A stretch of 64,000 nt of DNA from an uncultured Parabacteroides sp. (GCA_900541965.1 UQLN01000004.1:62001-126000), one strand, 5' to 3'. Positions 8,367-17,212 are shown, counted from the first letter of the stretch. A program made the numbers and translations. The notes: a model not told the origin generated them from the sequence alone.

Positions 8367-9296
8367 TTAACCTATTGTAACATATTGAGCAACTGTACCC
8401 CAATCTGAGACAGTAAAGCTAAAACTGTTACGGGAAAGGTCGAAAACGATATTTGCTTGTTCTCCTTCGTTTGCAGACAAAATTTCCGTCTTTTTGGAAT
8501 TTTCGCTGGAAAGAATCAAATGATCGTCTTTATAAAGCTCTACAACGATATCGGAGGCTGGTAAAATAGCTGTTCTTTTAGAAATTAAATAACCATTTTC
8601 ATTTACTGTAGCCGGAATAATGTATTCGACATCTGAACCGGTTAACTCTCCGTTATAATTGAAAGAACTTTTTGTTTTCTTTATTTTGTAATAATAATTT
8701 CCTTCCGTAGAATCATATATTTTAATAATTCCTTTGGTTATCAGCGAGATAGAAGAGACTTTTCGCTCTATCTTCAATTCCTGTGCTGATGCTTTGGTGG
8801 CAGAATGGTTTACCGTTGTTTGTCCGTAGAACAAGTCGCTGGGGAAACTGCTTGCCACGCCATTGTTTTGTTTTAATCTTACCTGCAGGTCAGAGATGAT
8901 ATTTGCCTGGTTCAGGGTTGAAATATCTTCGTTCTCATCTGAAATGCCCGCCCATGCTACAACAGTTATATGGTTGGCGCCCGGACAGCTTATTTCTACA
9001 GGTTTAGCTTGTAACAGATATTCTCTGCTGACAGCTATTTGCGTATAAAAATCATTATTTTCATCAAAAACATACAAGGTCGTATTGTCTACATCGCCAT
9101 TAGCGGTAATATCCTGATTCTCGGAGTATGCTTTAAGAATGACAGAGAAAGGAGCTTCTACAGATGTAGCGGCAACTTCATTGGTCCCGTAATTAACGAT
9201 GTTATCGTTGTCTGCTGAACAACTGGCAAAAGATATTGCAGTTATGATTGTGAAGATAGACAACAAACAATTTGTGAAAATTTTACCCTTTTTCAT
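8367..9296 (-). CDS. FimB/Mfa2-like fimbrial anchor lipoprotein, copy 2
   Basis: The 309-aa lipoprotein has its lipobox at SFASC and is colinear without gaps with copy 1 apart from one extra C-terminal Gly. The same FimB/Mfa2 blocks are seen: VEAPFSVILKAYSENQDI, TTLYVFDENNDFYTQI, ITVVAWAGISDENED, DLFYGQTTV and ELKIERKVSSISLITKGI. The C-terminus FTVSDWGTVAQYVTIG differs from copy 1. Duplication covers the leader and the downstream AT-rich segment as well. It faces away from the regulator, about 720 bp off. The two copies could be alternative anchor or cap subunits for the pilus encoded at 12.4-22.8 kb; that is inference. Confidence 0.8.
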   Translation of the reverse strand: MKKGKIFTNCLLSIFTIITAISFASCSADNDNIVNYGTNEVAATSVEAPFSVILKAYSENQDITANGDVDNTTLYVFDENNDFYTQIAVSREYLLQAKPVEISCPGANHITVVAWAGISDENEDISTLNQANIISDLQVRLKQNNGVASSFPSDLFYGQTTVNHSATKASAQELKIERKVSSISLITKGIIKIYDSTEGNYYYKIKKTKSSFNYNGELTGSDVEYIIPATVNENGYLISKRTAILPASDIVVELYKDDHLILSSENSKKTEILSANEGEQANIVFDLSRNSFSFTVSDWGTVAQYVTIG

Positions 9297-9399
9297 GACC
9301 CCTAATGTTTTTTTATATGCTTTTAATTACCCTATACTCTCAGGGAAGCTATTCAAGATTAAGACCCTCATCAAAATCTTTTGTTCCCATTTGATGTTG
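9297..9399 (-). other. Conserved 5' leader of FimB-like copy 2
   Basis: This leader is about 100 nt and closely similar to that at 7845-7945, including GATGAGGGTCTTAATCTTGA and the CCCTGAGAGTATAGGG segment, in which CCCT can pair with AGGG. Confidence 0.45.
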
Positions 9400-9407
9400 C
9401 AAATATA
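9400..9407 (-). promoter_or_regulatory. -7 box of FimB-like copy 2
   Basis: The minus strand reads TATATTTG, a perfect TAnnTTTG match about 105 bp ahead of the start codon. Confidence 0.55.
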
Positions 9408-9515
9408 AAATGGGTTTTTGATATACAACTTGTTTTTGTGTTTAAAATAAGTTAAATATATCAATATTGTTAGTAAAGCTCTCATGTGTGTGCTGTTTTT
9501 ACCTCATGTATAATG

Positions 9516-9549
9516 GTGTTTATATCTTTTGGCAGGTGTATTTCTATCA
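9516..9549 (+). promoter_or_regulatory. Operator-like pair, site 4
   Basis: GTATTTCTATCA at 9538-9549 is the best form of the motif. A weaker GTGTTTATATCT lies 22 bp upstream (9516-9527). The pair is between the two divergent transcription units of FimB-like copy 2 and the hybrid regulator. Confidence 0.45.
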
Positions 9550-9600
9550 ATGGTTTTGTTATTATATCCCTTTTAATTGTCTGTGTTGGTAAATAATACA

Positions 9601-9631
9601 GGTATTAGTATCGGCATTTGATAGTAATACC
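9601..9631. promoter_or_regulatory. Palindromic operator-like site 5
   Basis: GGTATTAGTATC (9601-9612) and GATAGTAATACC (9620-9631) form a 12-bp inverted repeat with one mismatch around a 7-bp centre. Each arm resembles the GTATTTCTATCA motif, here in head-to-head orientation. It lies in the divergent region between copy 2 and the regulator gene. Confidence 0.5.
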
Positions 9632-9840
9632 GCGTATTTGTAGTTGGGATTTTTTGGGGTTCCCTTTGATTTTAGGCTGTTTTGTATAGTCATTCTTTTT
9701 TCATCCAGTAATATATGTATAATTGGTAAGGATGATTTATGCTAATTTTAGCTTTTAAAGGAATATTAGCGTGTAAATGTGTCAAATATATAGGTGTTTG
9801 TGTCATATCTGTCTTTTATTAACAGTGTTAAAAATCTCAT

Positions 9841-9848
9841 TACCTTTG
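9841..9848 (+). promoter_or_regulatory. Predicted -7 box of the hybrid regulator gene
   Basis: TACCTTTG fits TAnnTTTG and would leave a leader of about 160 nt. The -33 region is unclear. Confidence 0.4.
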
Positions 9849-10013
9849 AAAATAAACGGTTTTGTGTTGTGAAATTCAAAATATTATTAGCACCTTTGCA
9901 AGGTATTTACGAGGGTAGTTGATGTGCTGGAGTGAAATCCGGTGATTACTGAGATGTTTTATTATAAAGTTGATAAGTACTATAATTGGGTCAAAAATAA
10001 ATGCATATAAATT

Positions 10014-12047
10014 ATGAATAGGAAATCACTGTTCAGAAAAGTTTCTGTACTGCTAGCCTGTATCTCTTGCTGCTACTTCCCTGCTTTTGCAGCAAATAGT
10101 GAATCAGCTTCTTCCGGGATTCTTACCTATAGTATGATAGGTGTTTTGCTGGTTTTACTTGTATTTGTTTTCATATATATAAGGAAAATGCAAAGCCAGT
10201 TCAGTGGGTATGTCCGGAATTCCACTCGTGAAAAAGATGAGTTGGAGAAACTTCAACGCGAACTGGCTGAAAAAAACAATATGCTTGAAGCTAAACAGCA
10301 TGAACTGGGAGAGAAGTCTACTAAATTAACCTCCCTGGAAGCTGAAATAGAGCAGCAAAAATCCTCATTTCTACAAAAAGAGGCAGCATTAATGCAACAG
10401 TTGTCTGAGTCGGAAATGAATATATCCACTCTTGCCAATAATAAAAAAGAACTGGAACAGCTTTTAGTAACTAAAATCAAGGAGAATGACATTATCCAGC
10501 GCGAAGCAACCGAAAGGCAGGAAGAGGCGGAACGCCAGATAAGGGAAGCCGGACGTATCCATGACAGTTTCTTTATCGAAACGATCCACGAAATGCGTAC
10601 TCCGCTTTCCCTTGTATTAGGTTCTCTTGCCTTGGTGGTCCAGAATAAAGACCGGGAGGAGGATATGTCCACCCAGCTTCTTTCCGCCTATCGTAATACC
10701 TTGGCAATGCAGGACCTTGCAGACCAGCTTATCGGCACGCGCCGTTCCAATGATGTGGCAAGTTATCTCCGTGTGGCACGTTATGATATGGTGGATATTG
10801 CCCGGCAATGTAGCGACCTGTTTGTGGATTGGGTGGCAATGAATAATGTCGATTTTCGTATCCATACCCAGACAAAGAATCTTTGGGTATGGATGGACCG
10901 TCGCAAAATGGAATTTGCGCTTCGTATGCTGTTGAGCAACGCCTTTAAGAATACATTTGCTTATGGCAAGGTCACGATGTCGTTGTCTGTTGTGCGTGAA
11001 GATGGAAAAGCCTATTGCACGGTGAAAGTATCGGACGAAGGGTTGGACGAAGAAAAAGGCGCACGTCGCGGTTTGAGGCAAATTATAGATATGGTAGGCG
11101 ATATCGGCGGTATGTATCGTACGGTTTCCGATACGAACGGGACCTCTTATACCGTTATGCTCCCGTTGGGCAAACAACATTTGCTGGACCGTCGTGTGGA
11201 ATTTGTAGAACCGGAAGCAGACCTGGTAAAATTGAACGATCGCCAGAAAGAGGAAATTGCCGAGCTGATACAGGTTATTCCAGAAAAGAAGGAAACCGGC
11301 AAGAAATTGCTGGTAATAGACGACAGCGACCAGATTCGTTGGTTCCTGAAGCATGTGTTCGCCAAAGAATATCAAGTGCTGGAAGCCCGCAACGGGCAGG
11401 ATGGCATTGAGGTAGCGTTCCGGGAACAACCTGATTTGATTCTTTGCGATGTGATGATGCCTGTGAAAGACGGTTACCAAACCTGTCGTGAGATAAAGAG
11501 CGACTCCCAACTGGCACAAGTCCCGGTAGTGATGCTTACGGCAAAGGTGGAAAGCGAAGACGTGATAACCGGAATCGAAGCCGGTGCGGACGATTATATA
11601 ACAAAGCCATTCGATGTGGAGATCCTGCGCAGCAAAATCAACAGCCTGATGAAGAAGCGCGAGGACATGCAACATTATTATACGAATAACCAGCCGGTAG
11701 ATGGCGGTGAAGAGAAAGCGATACCAACCAATCCATTTATGGATGCAGTGGTAAAGACGATAGAAAAACATCTCGAAGATTCAACTTTTGAAGCAAAAGT
11801 ACTCGCAGACTCATTGAACATGAGTCTGCCGACCTTGTATCGTAAAATAAAGCAGTATTCTGATTTGAGTATCCTGGAACTGACGCGCAACATCCGTTTG
11901 AAGAAGGCGGCGCAGTTGCTTCTTACCCAGCAATATTCCGTACAGGAAGTAGCTGAGATGGTCGGCTTCAACGATACGGCAACTTTCCGTAAACGTTTTA
12001 CGGAACAATATAATGTAACACCTTCGCAGTACGGGCAACCGTCCTGA
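10014..12047 (+). CDS. Membrane hybrid histidine kinase / response regulator with AraC-type output domain
   Basis: The 677-aa protein has a signal-like N-terminus (1-26), only about nine extracytoplasmic residues, one membrane helix (36-56) and a long coiled coil (about 60-180). A HisKA-like helix follows with H192 in IHEMRTPLS. The HATPase-like part (to about 395) has an N-box LLSNAFKN, but the ATP-lid is shortened: VSDEGLDEEKG runs almost directly into GLRQIID. Then come a receiver domain (D436/D437, phospho-acceptor D479 in LILCDVMMP, TKPF Lys) and a C-terminal AraC HTH (about 580-675). Unlike common Bacteroides hybrid systems it lacks a large periplasmic sensor. It is placed directly before the fimbrillin genes and probably controls them. 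Confidence 0.85.
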   Translation: MNRKSLFRKVSVLLACISCCYFPAFAANSESASSGILTYSMIGVLLVLLVFVFIYIRKMQSQFSGYVRNSTREKDELEKLQRELAEKNNMLEAKQHELGEKSTKLTSLEAEIEQQKSSFLQKEAALMQQLSESEMNISTLANNKKELEQLLVTKIKENDIIQREATERQEEAERQIREAGRIHDSFFIETIHEMRTPLSLVLGSLALVVQNKDREEDMSTQLLSAYRNTLAMQDLADQLIGTRRSNDVASYLRVARYDMVDIARQCSDLFVDWVAMNNVDFRIHTQTKNLWVWMDRRKMEFALRMLLSNAFKNTFAYGKVTMSLSVVREDGKAYCTVKVSDEGLDEEKGARRGLRQIIDMVGDIGGMYRTVSDTNGTSYTVMLPLGKQHLLDRRVEFVEPEADLVKLNDRQKEEIAELIQVIPEKKETGKKLLVIDDSDQIRWFLKHVFAKEYQVLEARNGQDGIEVAFREQPDLILCDVMMPVKDGYQTCREIKSDSQLAQVPVVMLTAKVESEDVITGIEAGADDYITKPFDVEILRSKINSLMKKREDMQHYYTNNQPVDGGEEKAIPTNPFMDAVVKTIEKHLEDSTFEAKVLADSLNMSLPTLYRKIKQYSDLSILELTRNIRLKKAAQLLLTQQYSVQEVAEMVGFNDTATFRKRFTEQYNVTPSQYGQPS

Positions 12048-12243
12048 GAAGGGGCTAAGCTGACAGACTCTATTCTTGAAAAAACAACCCACCACTTGGG
12101 CGCCAATCCCACCTGATAGTAAATTGTATTCCTCTTATCCCTATGATATTCTGCCTGATATCTACAAACTCCTATGATGAAAAAATATCAAAAAAGGGTG
12201 CAAAGAAATCAAAATAACGAATTAGAGTTTTACCGATAATTAT

Positions 12244-12255
12244 TGATAGAAATGC
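12244..12255 (-). promoter_or_regulatory. Single reverse operator-like half-site, site 6
   Basis: TGATAGAAATGC is the reverse complement of GCATTTCTATCA, one mismatch from GTATTTCTATCA. It ends 26 bp before the -7 box. No good second half-site is visible at 20-22 bp. Confidence 0.35.
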
Positions 12256-12281
12256 CAATAAGCTCATAATAAGCAGTCCTC

Positions 12282-12289
12282 TATCTTTG
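12282..12289 (+). promoter_or_regulatory. -7 box of the first fimbrillin gene
   Basis: TATCTTTG matches TAnnTTTG; there is no recognisable -33 TTTG at the right distance. Confidence 0.5.
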
Positions 12290-12424
12290 CAATGTCGAAA
12301 AGATGAAACAGCCAATCGGGAAGCTTATGAAACTCATATCCGCTCTCATTAAGCCATAGGGTAACGAAAGGTTTTTAAAATAAAATACATAAGAAATTTA
12401 TTAACAATTTAAACTTACGTGAAT

Positions 12425-13582
12425 ATGAAATTAAGAAATTTAATGTATGCAACAATGATTGCATGTGCATTCGCTTCCTGCTCAAAGGACGATGTAAAGA
12501 CTCCGGGTGATGGAACGACAAATGCAGGAACAGGAGATGCAAATTTATCTATAAGTATTTCTTTAGTTGATGTAGCAACAAAAGCTGAGACTGATAAAAA
12601 TGCTTTTAAGGGTGAAACTACAATAAATAATATAGTAGTTGCAATATTTCAGGATAATAATTTATTAGGAACGGCAAGTAGTAGTACTACAACTGCTAAG
12701 GATAAAGTAACTTTTACAGGTCTACCTTCTAAGACTGATTTGAGATGCATCGTTTTAGCTAATATGGACAAAGATTTAATAAATGGGCTAACACCTGAGG
12801 CTCTGACAAAGAGTATCGCAATATCTTCTCCCAACGGTTTTGTTTCTGGAAATCTTCCAATGTTTGCTTTGACTGAGGCTTTTCAATTGAATTCAGGAAA
12901 TAACGCTGATAAGATAATACCTGTTTATCGTAATGTGGCTCGTGTTCAGTTGTCTGCAATTAATTTAAATATGGGACATGAATCCAGTAAATATGCATCA
13001 GGAAAAGCTACATTTGAATTGAATAGTGTTTCTATGAACAGTGCGGCAGAGAATGGAAATATAGATGGTTCTGCTTGGAACACAAGTCCTACTTTTGTTT
13101 CTGGTTTTGCTGGTTATAAAAACAGCAATGAGTCTTATGTCCCTTATTTTCATGGTGATATAAATGGGTTTTCTATTGAACAATCTAATTTCGGCGAGCC
13201 TGTTGCTATGGAAAACTTAGCTGTTGATGGTATTCCTGTTCATTATTTTTATGTTTTTGCAAATACGGATGATGATAATCTTTCTGTTTTGACAGTTGCA
13301 GGTAAATTTGGTTTTGAAGGAAAGACAAAGGACGGTTCAGATATTATTATAAAACCAAAAACGTCTTATTATCCTATCATTGTTGGTTATGATGGTGTAG
13401 TAGAAAATCCGGCTAAACAAGTTGTAAAGAATATGGTATATGATATTCAATTAAATATAGCAGGTAGTGGTTATTCTAAGCCAGACCCAACAGACCCAGA
13501 TGCGAAAGATGCCAATTTCTCAATTATTGCAACTGTTGCTAAGTGGGCGAATGTTATTAGGCAAGATCACACAATCAATTAA
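12425..13582 (+). CDS. Fimbrillin family lipoprotein (type V pilin-like), FimA/Mfa1 class
   Basis: I place the start at ATG 12425 (MKLRNLM...), because the in-frame GTG six bases earlier would only add two residues and the paralog at 17239 also starts MKLRN. The 385-aa product has a lipobox ending at Cys19 and a CSKDD acidic linker. A first strand (LSISISLVD) is followed by an ATKA motif at residues 51-54. Later blocks are INNIVVAIFQDN, LRCIVLANMD, YRNVARVQLSAI and the C-terminal KNMVYDIQLNIAGSGYSKPDPTDPD then VAKWANV. These are typical of Bacteroidales fimbrillins, whose N-terminus is removed on the cell surface so that strand donation can occur. It is closed off by its own terminator and so forms a separate unit from the next genes. 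Confidence 0.8.
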   Translation: MKLRNLMYATMIACAFASCSKDDVKTPGDGTTNAGTGDANLSISISLVDVATKAETDKNAFKGETTINNIVVAIFQDNNLLGTASSSTTTAKDKVTFTGLPSKTDLRCIVLANMDKDLINGLTPEALTKSIAISSPNGFVSGNLPMFALTEAFQLNSGNNADKIIPVYRNVARVQLSAINLNMGHESSKYASGKATFELNSVSMNSAAENGNIDGSAWNTSPTFVSGFAGYKNSNESYVPYFHGDINGFSIEQSNFGEPVAMENLAVDGIPVHYFYVFANTDDDNLSVLTVAGKFGFEGKTKDGSDIIIKPKTSYYPIIVGYDGVVENPAKQVVKNMVYDIQLNIAGSGYSKPDPTDPDAKDANFSIIATVAKWANVIRQDHTIN

Positions 13583-13600
13583 TTGATTTTTTTATAAAAC

Positions 13601-13633
13601 GCAAAAAGAGCTCCTTCCTGGGGCTCTTTTTGT
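13601..13633 (+). terminator. Terminator after the first fimbrillin
   Basis: AAAAAGAGC pairs with GCTCTTTTT around a short CC/GG extension; the arm ends in a T-tract. Confidence 0.85.
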
Positions 13634-13723
13634 GCTTTTGTTAATTACGTATTTTTTTGTCAGCCTTCGTTTGAGGTACTTTGCTTTTTTTGATGTTGGT
13701 ATCGGGTAAATTTCTAAAAGCTT

Positions 13724-13757
13724 TTATTCCTATCGCTTCGGTTATGTGATTCTATCA
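13724..13757 (+). promoter_or_regulatory. Operator-like pair, site 7
   Basis: TTATTCCTATCG (13724-13735) and GTGATTCTATCA (13746-13757) are spaced 22 bp. The last base of the pair lies exactly 71 bp before the -7 box at 13828, the same distance as for site 9. An inverted half-site TGATAGAATTAT follows at 13768-13779. Confidence 0.55.
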
Positions 13758-13827
13758 ACTTTGATACTGATAGAATTATCTATTAATATAGAGAGTTATA
13801 CCGCCAGCTCGGTTTGTGGGCATTACT

Positions 13828-13835
13828 TACTTTTG
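13828..13835 (+). promoter_or_regulatory. -7 box of the second fimbrial operon
   Basis: TACTTTTG matches TAnnTTTG, 45 bp ahead of the ATG at 13881. No -33 TTTG is seen at the usual spacing, which agrees with activator dependence. Confidence 0.55.
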
Positions 13836-13880
13836 TAATGTAATAGATTAGAATTAAAAAATGAAATAATATTTATATTT

Positions 13881-15116
13881 ATGAAACTGAAGAGTTGTTT
13901 TCTTTTTATGTGCATGATGCCAATCATGTTAGCCTGTTCAGGTAACGACGATCCGGTAGATCAGCCAAAAACGCCAATTGTTCCTGATGCGACTCTTGCA
14001 CTTTCTGTCGGGGCTACAGATGGAGTAAAAGCAAATGATGGAACTGAAAATACAGGAGGCGATGGTACAATCAGGTCATTGACCGCTTTCGTTTTTAATA
14101 ATGATGAAAGTGGAGCTTATACAGAGAATGGATATGGAATTGGAGAGGTTGTATATACAGTAACTGCAAATATTACAGATCCGGGAGCTACTGCAACTTT
14201 ATCCGGTATTGGTCTGGCTTCTGATAAAGTTCAGATATTCTTAGTCGCAAATTTAACAGACAAACAGATTGACGAATTGAAGTCATACACAAACATATAT
14301 GATATTGTAGGTTTTGTTACAGAATTGCAGGATGAAGTAAACTATACGACAGAAGGTGGTAGGGGCCTTACAATGAGTAAAGAAATTGATTTTGATTTGC
14401 AGCCTGGCGATAATAATATCGTAGTTGAATTAGACCGTATTGTATCCCGTGTGGAACTTAATTCTTTATCACTTACATCTTCTTCAGAATATACAAGCGT
14501 AAGCTTTGTTCCGAAAGAGGTATTTCTTACGAATGTTAAAAGTTTAGCTCATTTGGGAGGTTCGGAAGCTGTTGGTTCTGATACACCGGATGATTCATAT
14601 TTGACTGGGGACATTGCAGCAAATAAAAATGATAATAGTTTCGCTGATGGGGAATATAAAACAGGAGCAGAAAAATATGTTGATTCTTTAAACGTTTCTA
14701 TAAGTGGTCTTACTCTTGAGGTAGGAAAGACAGTTACTTCTGAAGATTTGGCCGAAAAGGGGAATAAATATTTTTATGTTTATCCCAATCAAAATGGCGA
14801 AACGAATAATACTTCCAAAAAGAATTACACCCTATTAGTCGTAAAAGGCGATTATACCCACCAGGTGGATGGTGTAAACAGAACCGAAATAGACCGTTAC
14901 TATATGGTTGTCGTTAATGATGACAGATTTAATGCGGGTGGAGGCGAAGGCGTCGATAATTCACATATCAAACGAAATACAAAATATTGGATAGACCTTA
15001 CCATTGCAGGCAGTGGCTCAGATAAGCCATATGATCCGGCTGCTTTTGCTCATGTATCTGCAAAATTCCATGTGACGGATTGGACGGTTAAATATATTCA
15101 AGGTACAGTAGAATAA
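13881..15116 (+). CDS. Fimbrillin (Mfa1/FimA-like) lipoprotein, probable major pilin
   Basis: The 411-aa product has a lipobox at IMLAC (Cys19). The N-terminal region has ATLALSVGATDGVKA and IRSLTAFVFNNDESGAY; the central part has VQIFLVANLTDKQ and NIVVELDRIVSRVELNSL. The C-terminal part, KYWIDLTIAGSGSDKPYDPAAFAHVSAKFHVTDWTVKYIQG, is typical of Mfa1-type fimbrillins. It is the first gene of an operon with the FimB/Mfa2-like gene 30 bp downstream and two more fimbrillins. First position next to an anchor gene is the usual place of the major shaft subunit, so I infer that role. It lacks the ATKA motif of its neighbours. Confidence 0.82.
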   Translation: MKLKSCFLFMCMMPIMLACSGNDDPVDQPKTPIVPDATLALSVGATDGVKANDGTENTGGDGTIRSLTAFVFNNDESGAYTENGYGIGEVVYTVTANITDPGATATLSGIGLASDKVQIFLVANLTDKQIDELKSYTNIYDIVGFVTELQDEVNYTTEGGRGLTMSKEIDFDLQPGDNNIVVELDRIVSRVELNSLSLTSSSEYTSVSFVPKEVFLTNVKSLAHLGGSEAVGSDTPDDSYLTGDIAANKNDNSFADGEYKTGAEKYVDSLNVSISGLTLEVGKTVTSEDLAEKGNKYFYVYPNQNGETNNTSKKNYTLLVVKGDYTHQVDGVNRTEIDRYYMVVVNDDRFNAGGGEGVDNSHIKRNTKYWIDLTIAGSGSDKPYDPAAFAHVSAKFHVTDWTVKYIQGTVE

Positions 15117-15146
15117 TAGATAGTAGGGTAATAAAAATAATATATT

Positions 15147-16088
15147 ATGAAGCATATATCATTTGTAAAACGGAATCTTATTCTTGCATTTGGTGCATTT
15201 GCCCTTTTGGGCACCGGCTGTATCAAGGAAAGTTTAGACCCTTGCTATAAGCTTTATCTGCGGGCCGAAAATGTAAGAGGCGACGATATAACAGCGTTGG
15301 GGCAAGTACGGGATGTTTCCTTGTATGTATTTGATGAAAATGGGAACTATCTTGAAACGCGTGTACTCGACAAAAGTTTCATTACGACTCGTCAGGAAAT
15401 TGTATTGACTAATTATCCGGCAGATAAAAAACTGCATCTTGTTGCATGGGGGAATCTTGGTGATAAAACGAATCAAAATGTTACTGAACCGAAAACATTA
15501 AGTGACTTGAAATTGATGCTGAAAAGTAATAACGGTATAGCACAGTCACCCGATAGTTTGTATTACGGAGCAAAAGACGTACTTGCTACAGATGGTGGTA
15601 TTTCACAGAATGATACAATAGTTGTCCGTATCAAAACCGGAACGATTACTATTAAAACGGAAGGAGTTCAGAATATAACAAAAAGTCCGGATGAGTTAGG
15701 TTTTGCTATGGATAATACGCTGGATACTTATAATTCGGCAGGCGAACAGACTGGAACAGAAGTTTCTTATAAGCCGGAAAGCATGTATGATACGTCTATC
15801 TCTGAATGGCGTACAACAGGTGAAGTGTCTGCTGAAACCGCAGGAAAAGCCGGCGGCATGCAAAATGTGTTTCCTGGTGATGATCTGACTTTTACATTGA
15901 GCCGTAATGGAAGCGATTTGATGAAAGTCAATAAATTGTTGAATATCGAAACAGGTATGGAGGAAACTCCGAGCGTACCTGCCGGAGGCCGGTTAGATAT
16001 TATATTCAAGTTTGCAGATGATGGTACGATTTCGGCAAGAATGCGTGTTTCTCCTTGGGGTGTTGTGAACGAGGATATTGATTTTTAA
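15147..16088 (+). CDS. FimB/Mfa2 family fimbrial anchor lipoprotein
   Basis: The 313-aa product starts with a lipoprotein signal ending in LGTGC (Cys25) and CIKESLDPCYKLYLRAEN, a typical FimB/Mfa2 opening. VSLYVFDENGNYLET, KLHLVAWGNLGD, DSLYYGAKDV and a terminal RMRVSPWGVVNEDIDF complete the family pattern. In Porphyromonas, FimB/Mfa2 anchor pili to the outer membrane and limit pilus length. It lies 30 bp after the putative shaft pilin and 11 bp before the next fimbrillin, so it is inside the operon. It shares the DENxxY and VAWxG blocks with the two opposed copies at 6.9-9.3 kb but is clearly more distant. Confidence 0.85.
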   Translation: MKHISFVKRNLILAFGAFALLGTGCIKESLDPCYKLYLRAENVRGDDITALGQVRDVSLYVFDENGNYLETRVLDKSFITTRQEIVLTNYPADKKLHLVAWGNLGDKTNQNVTEPKTLSDLKLMLKSNNGIAQSPDSLYYGAKDVLATDGGISQNDTIVVRIKTGTITIKTEGVQNITKSPDELGFAMDNTLDTYNSAGEQTGTEVSYKPESMYDTSISEWRTTGEVSAETAGKAGGMQNVFPGDDLTFTLSRNGSDLMKVNKLLNIETGMEETPSVPAGGRLDIIFKFADDGTISARMRVSPWGVVNEDIDF

Positions 16089-16099
16089 ATTAAAAAGGT

Positions 16100-17212
16100 A
16101 TGATAATGAAACTGACAAATATATTATTGGCAGCCCTCACAGCAATACTTATTCTAAATAGCTGTAAGAAAGATGATGTGAATGTGTCCGGTACTGGTGG
16201 GGTAGAAGGTGATGCCCGGTTGAATATCAGTCTGAAAGTTTCGGGTGAAGCAACAAAAGCGGTAGACCCGGAACAGCAGGAAGGAGAAGCAGTCGTTAAT
16301 AATGTGACAGTCGTTGTTTTCAACGAAACAGGAACACAATTGTTGGCGACACCTTTCCGGGAAAATGTATCTACCACGGATGGAACGATTTCTATATTGA
16401 ATATACCGGCTCAGTCTACTATCGCACGGATTGTGATTGTGGCGAACACTCCTGAAAATGCTTTTGCAAATCTGACTTCTTATACTGATATGCAGTCCCG
16501 ATTGGCACAATTAGCGGATCAGGCAGTAGCAAATCTGACAATGAGTAGCCAAGTGATTGTTTCGGAAGCCGCTTTGCTTGCCGGAGATAATTATTTGGGA
16601 TATACAAGCCAGGGAACTGAAAATATTAATGGCATATCAGAACCATTGGAACTGACCCGCTTGGTTGCCCGTGTGGATTTGAAGAATGTAAAAACTTCAT
16701 TTACCAGTGCGGATTTGCAGGGTAAATCTGTCCGTATTGATGAAATTTCATTACAGAATGTAAAAACAGCTTCCCATTTCTTTAGTGAAGATTATTGGGG
16801 AGTGGTAATGGCTACTGGCAATCTTTCTACAGAAGACTATCCGGTTTCTATTGCTGATAATAAAAAGATGATAAGTAATGGAAATCCCCAAACAGATGTT
16901 TGCCGGGTTTATGTGATGGAAAACCAACCTGCCGATCAAAATAATTCAACGACATTAGTAATAAAGGCCACTTTAGTTGATAATGCTTCAGGGCTTGACT
17001 TTGGGAGCCAAAAGAAATTTGCTTCTGTTATCAATTTGAATGGAGTTGTTGCGGAAGGAGACGCACATAAATATGTAAAACGTAATTATGTATACCGTCT
17101 GAATGTGAATTTTACGGATAGTAGTTTTAGTGACCAAGTCGGTAACATGGTTGTTAATGTTGAAGTTGTTGCCTGGGGAGGTGTGAATCATCAACATCCT
17201 GTAATAGATTAA
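16100..17212 (+). CDS. Fimbrillin-like lipoprotein (accessory pilin)
   Basis: The 370-aa product reads MIMKLTNILL...; ATG 16106 is an equally good start because paralogs begin MKL. The lipobox ends in ILNSC and CKKDD follows. The first strand RLNISLKV leads to an EATKA motif at about residue 52. Next come VNNVTVVVFNETG, IARIVIVANTPEN, LTRLVARVDLKN, NYVYRLNVNFTD and VNVEVVAWGGVNHQHPVID. The general build is that of FimA/Mfa1-like accessory pilins (FimC/D/E, Mfa3/4 type). It is 11 bp after the anchor gene and 26 bp before the next pilin. Confidence 0.78.
   Translation: MIMKLTNILLAALTAILILNSCKKDDVNVSGTGGVEGDARLNISLKVSGEATKAVDPEQQEGEAVVNNVTVVVFNETGTQLLATPFRENVSTTDGTISILNIPAQSTIARIVIVANTPENAFANLTSYTDMQSRLAQLADQAVANLTMSSQVIVSEAALLAGDNYLGYTSQGTENINGISEPLELTRLVARVDLKNVKTSFTSADLQGKSVRIDEISLQNVKTASHFFSEDYWGVVMATGNLSTEDYPVSIADNKKMISNGNPQTDVCRVYVMENQPADQNNSTTLVIKATLVDNASGLDFGSQKKFASVINLNGVVAEGDAHKYVKRNYVYRLNVNFTDSSFSDQVGNMVVNVEVVAWGGVNHQHPVID

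Larger units (their letters stand above)
12048..12424. other. Intergenic region between regulator and first fimbrillin
   Basis: No gene is seen. The region holds a reverse-oriented copy of the repeated motif (12244-12255), a -7 box (12282-12289) and an AT-rich leader of about 130 nt ahead of the first fimbrillin. Confidence 0.55.

Noticed and set aside
9297..10013. An invertible promoter of the classical Bacteroides type in front of the fimbrial genes
   Set aside because: No pair of long inverted repeats framing a promoter was found; the palindrome at 9601-9631 is too short a segment and contains no promoter.
10617..11771. A 384-codon frame antisense to the hybrid regulator
   Set aside because: The regulator frame has unambiguous kinase, receiver and AraC motifs; the opposite product is His/Tyr/Phe-rich and resembles nothing known to me.
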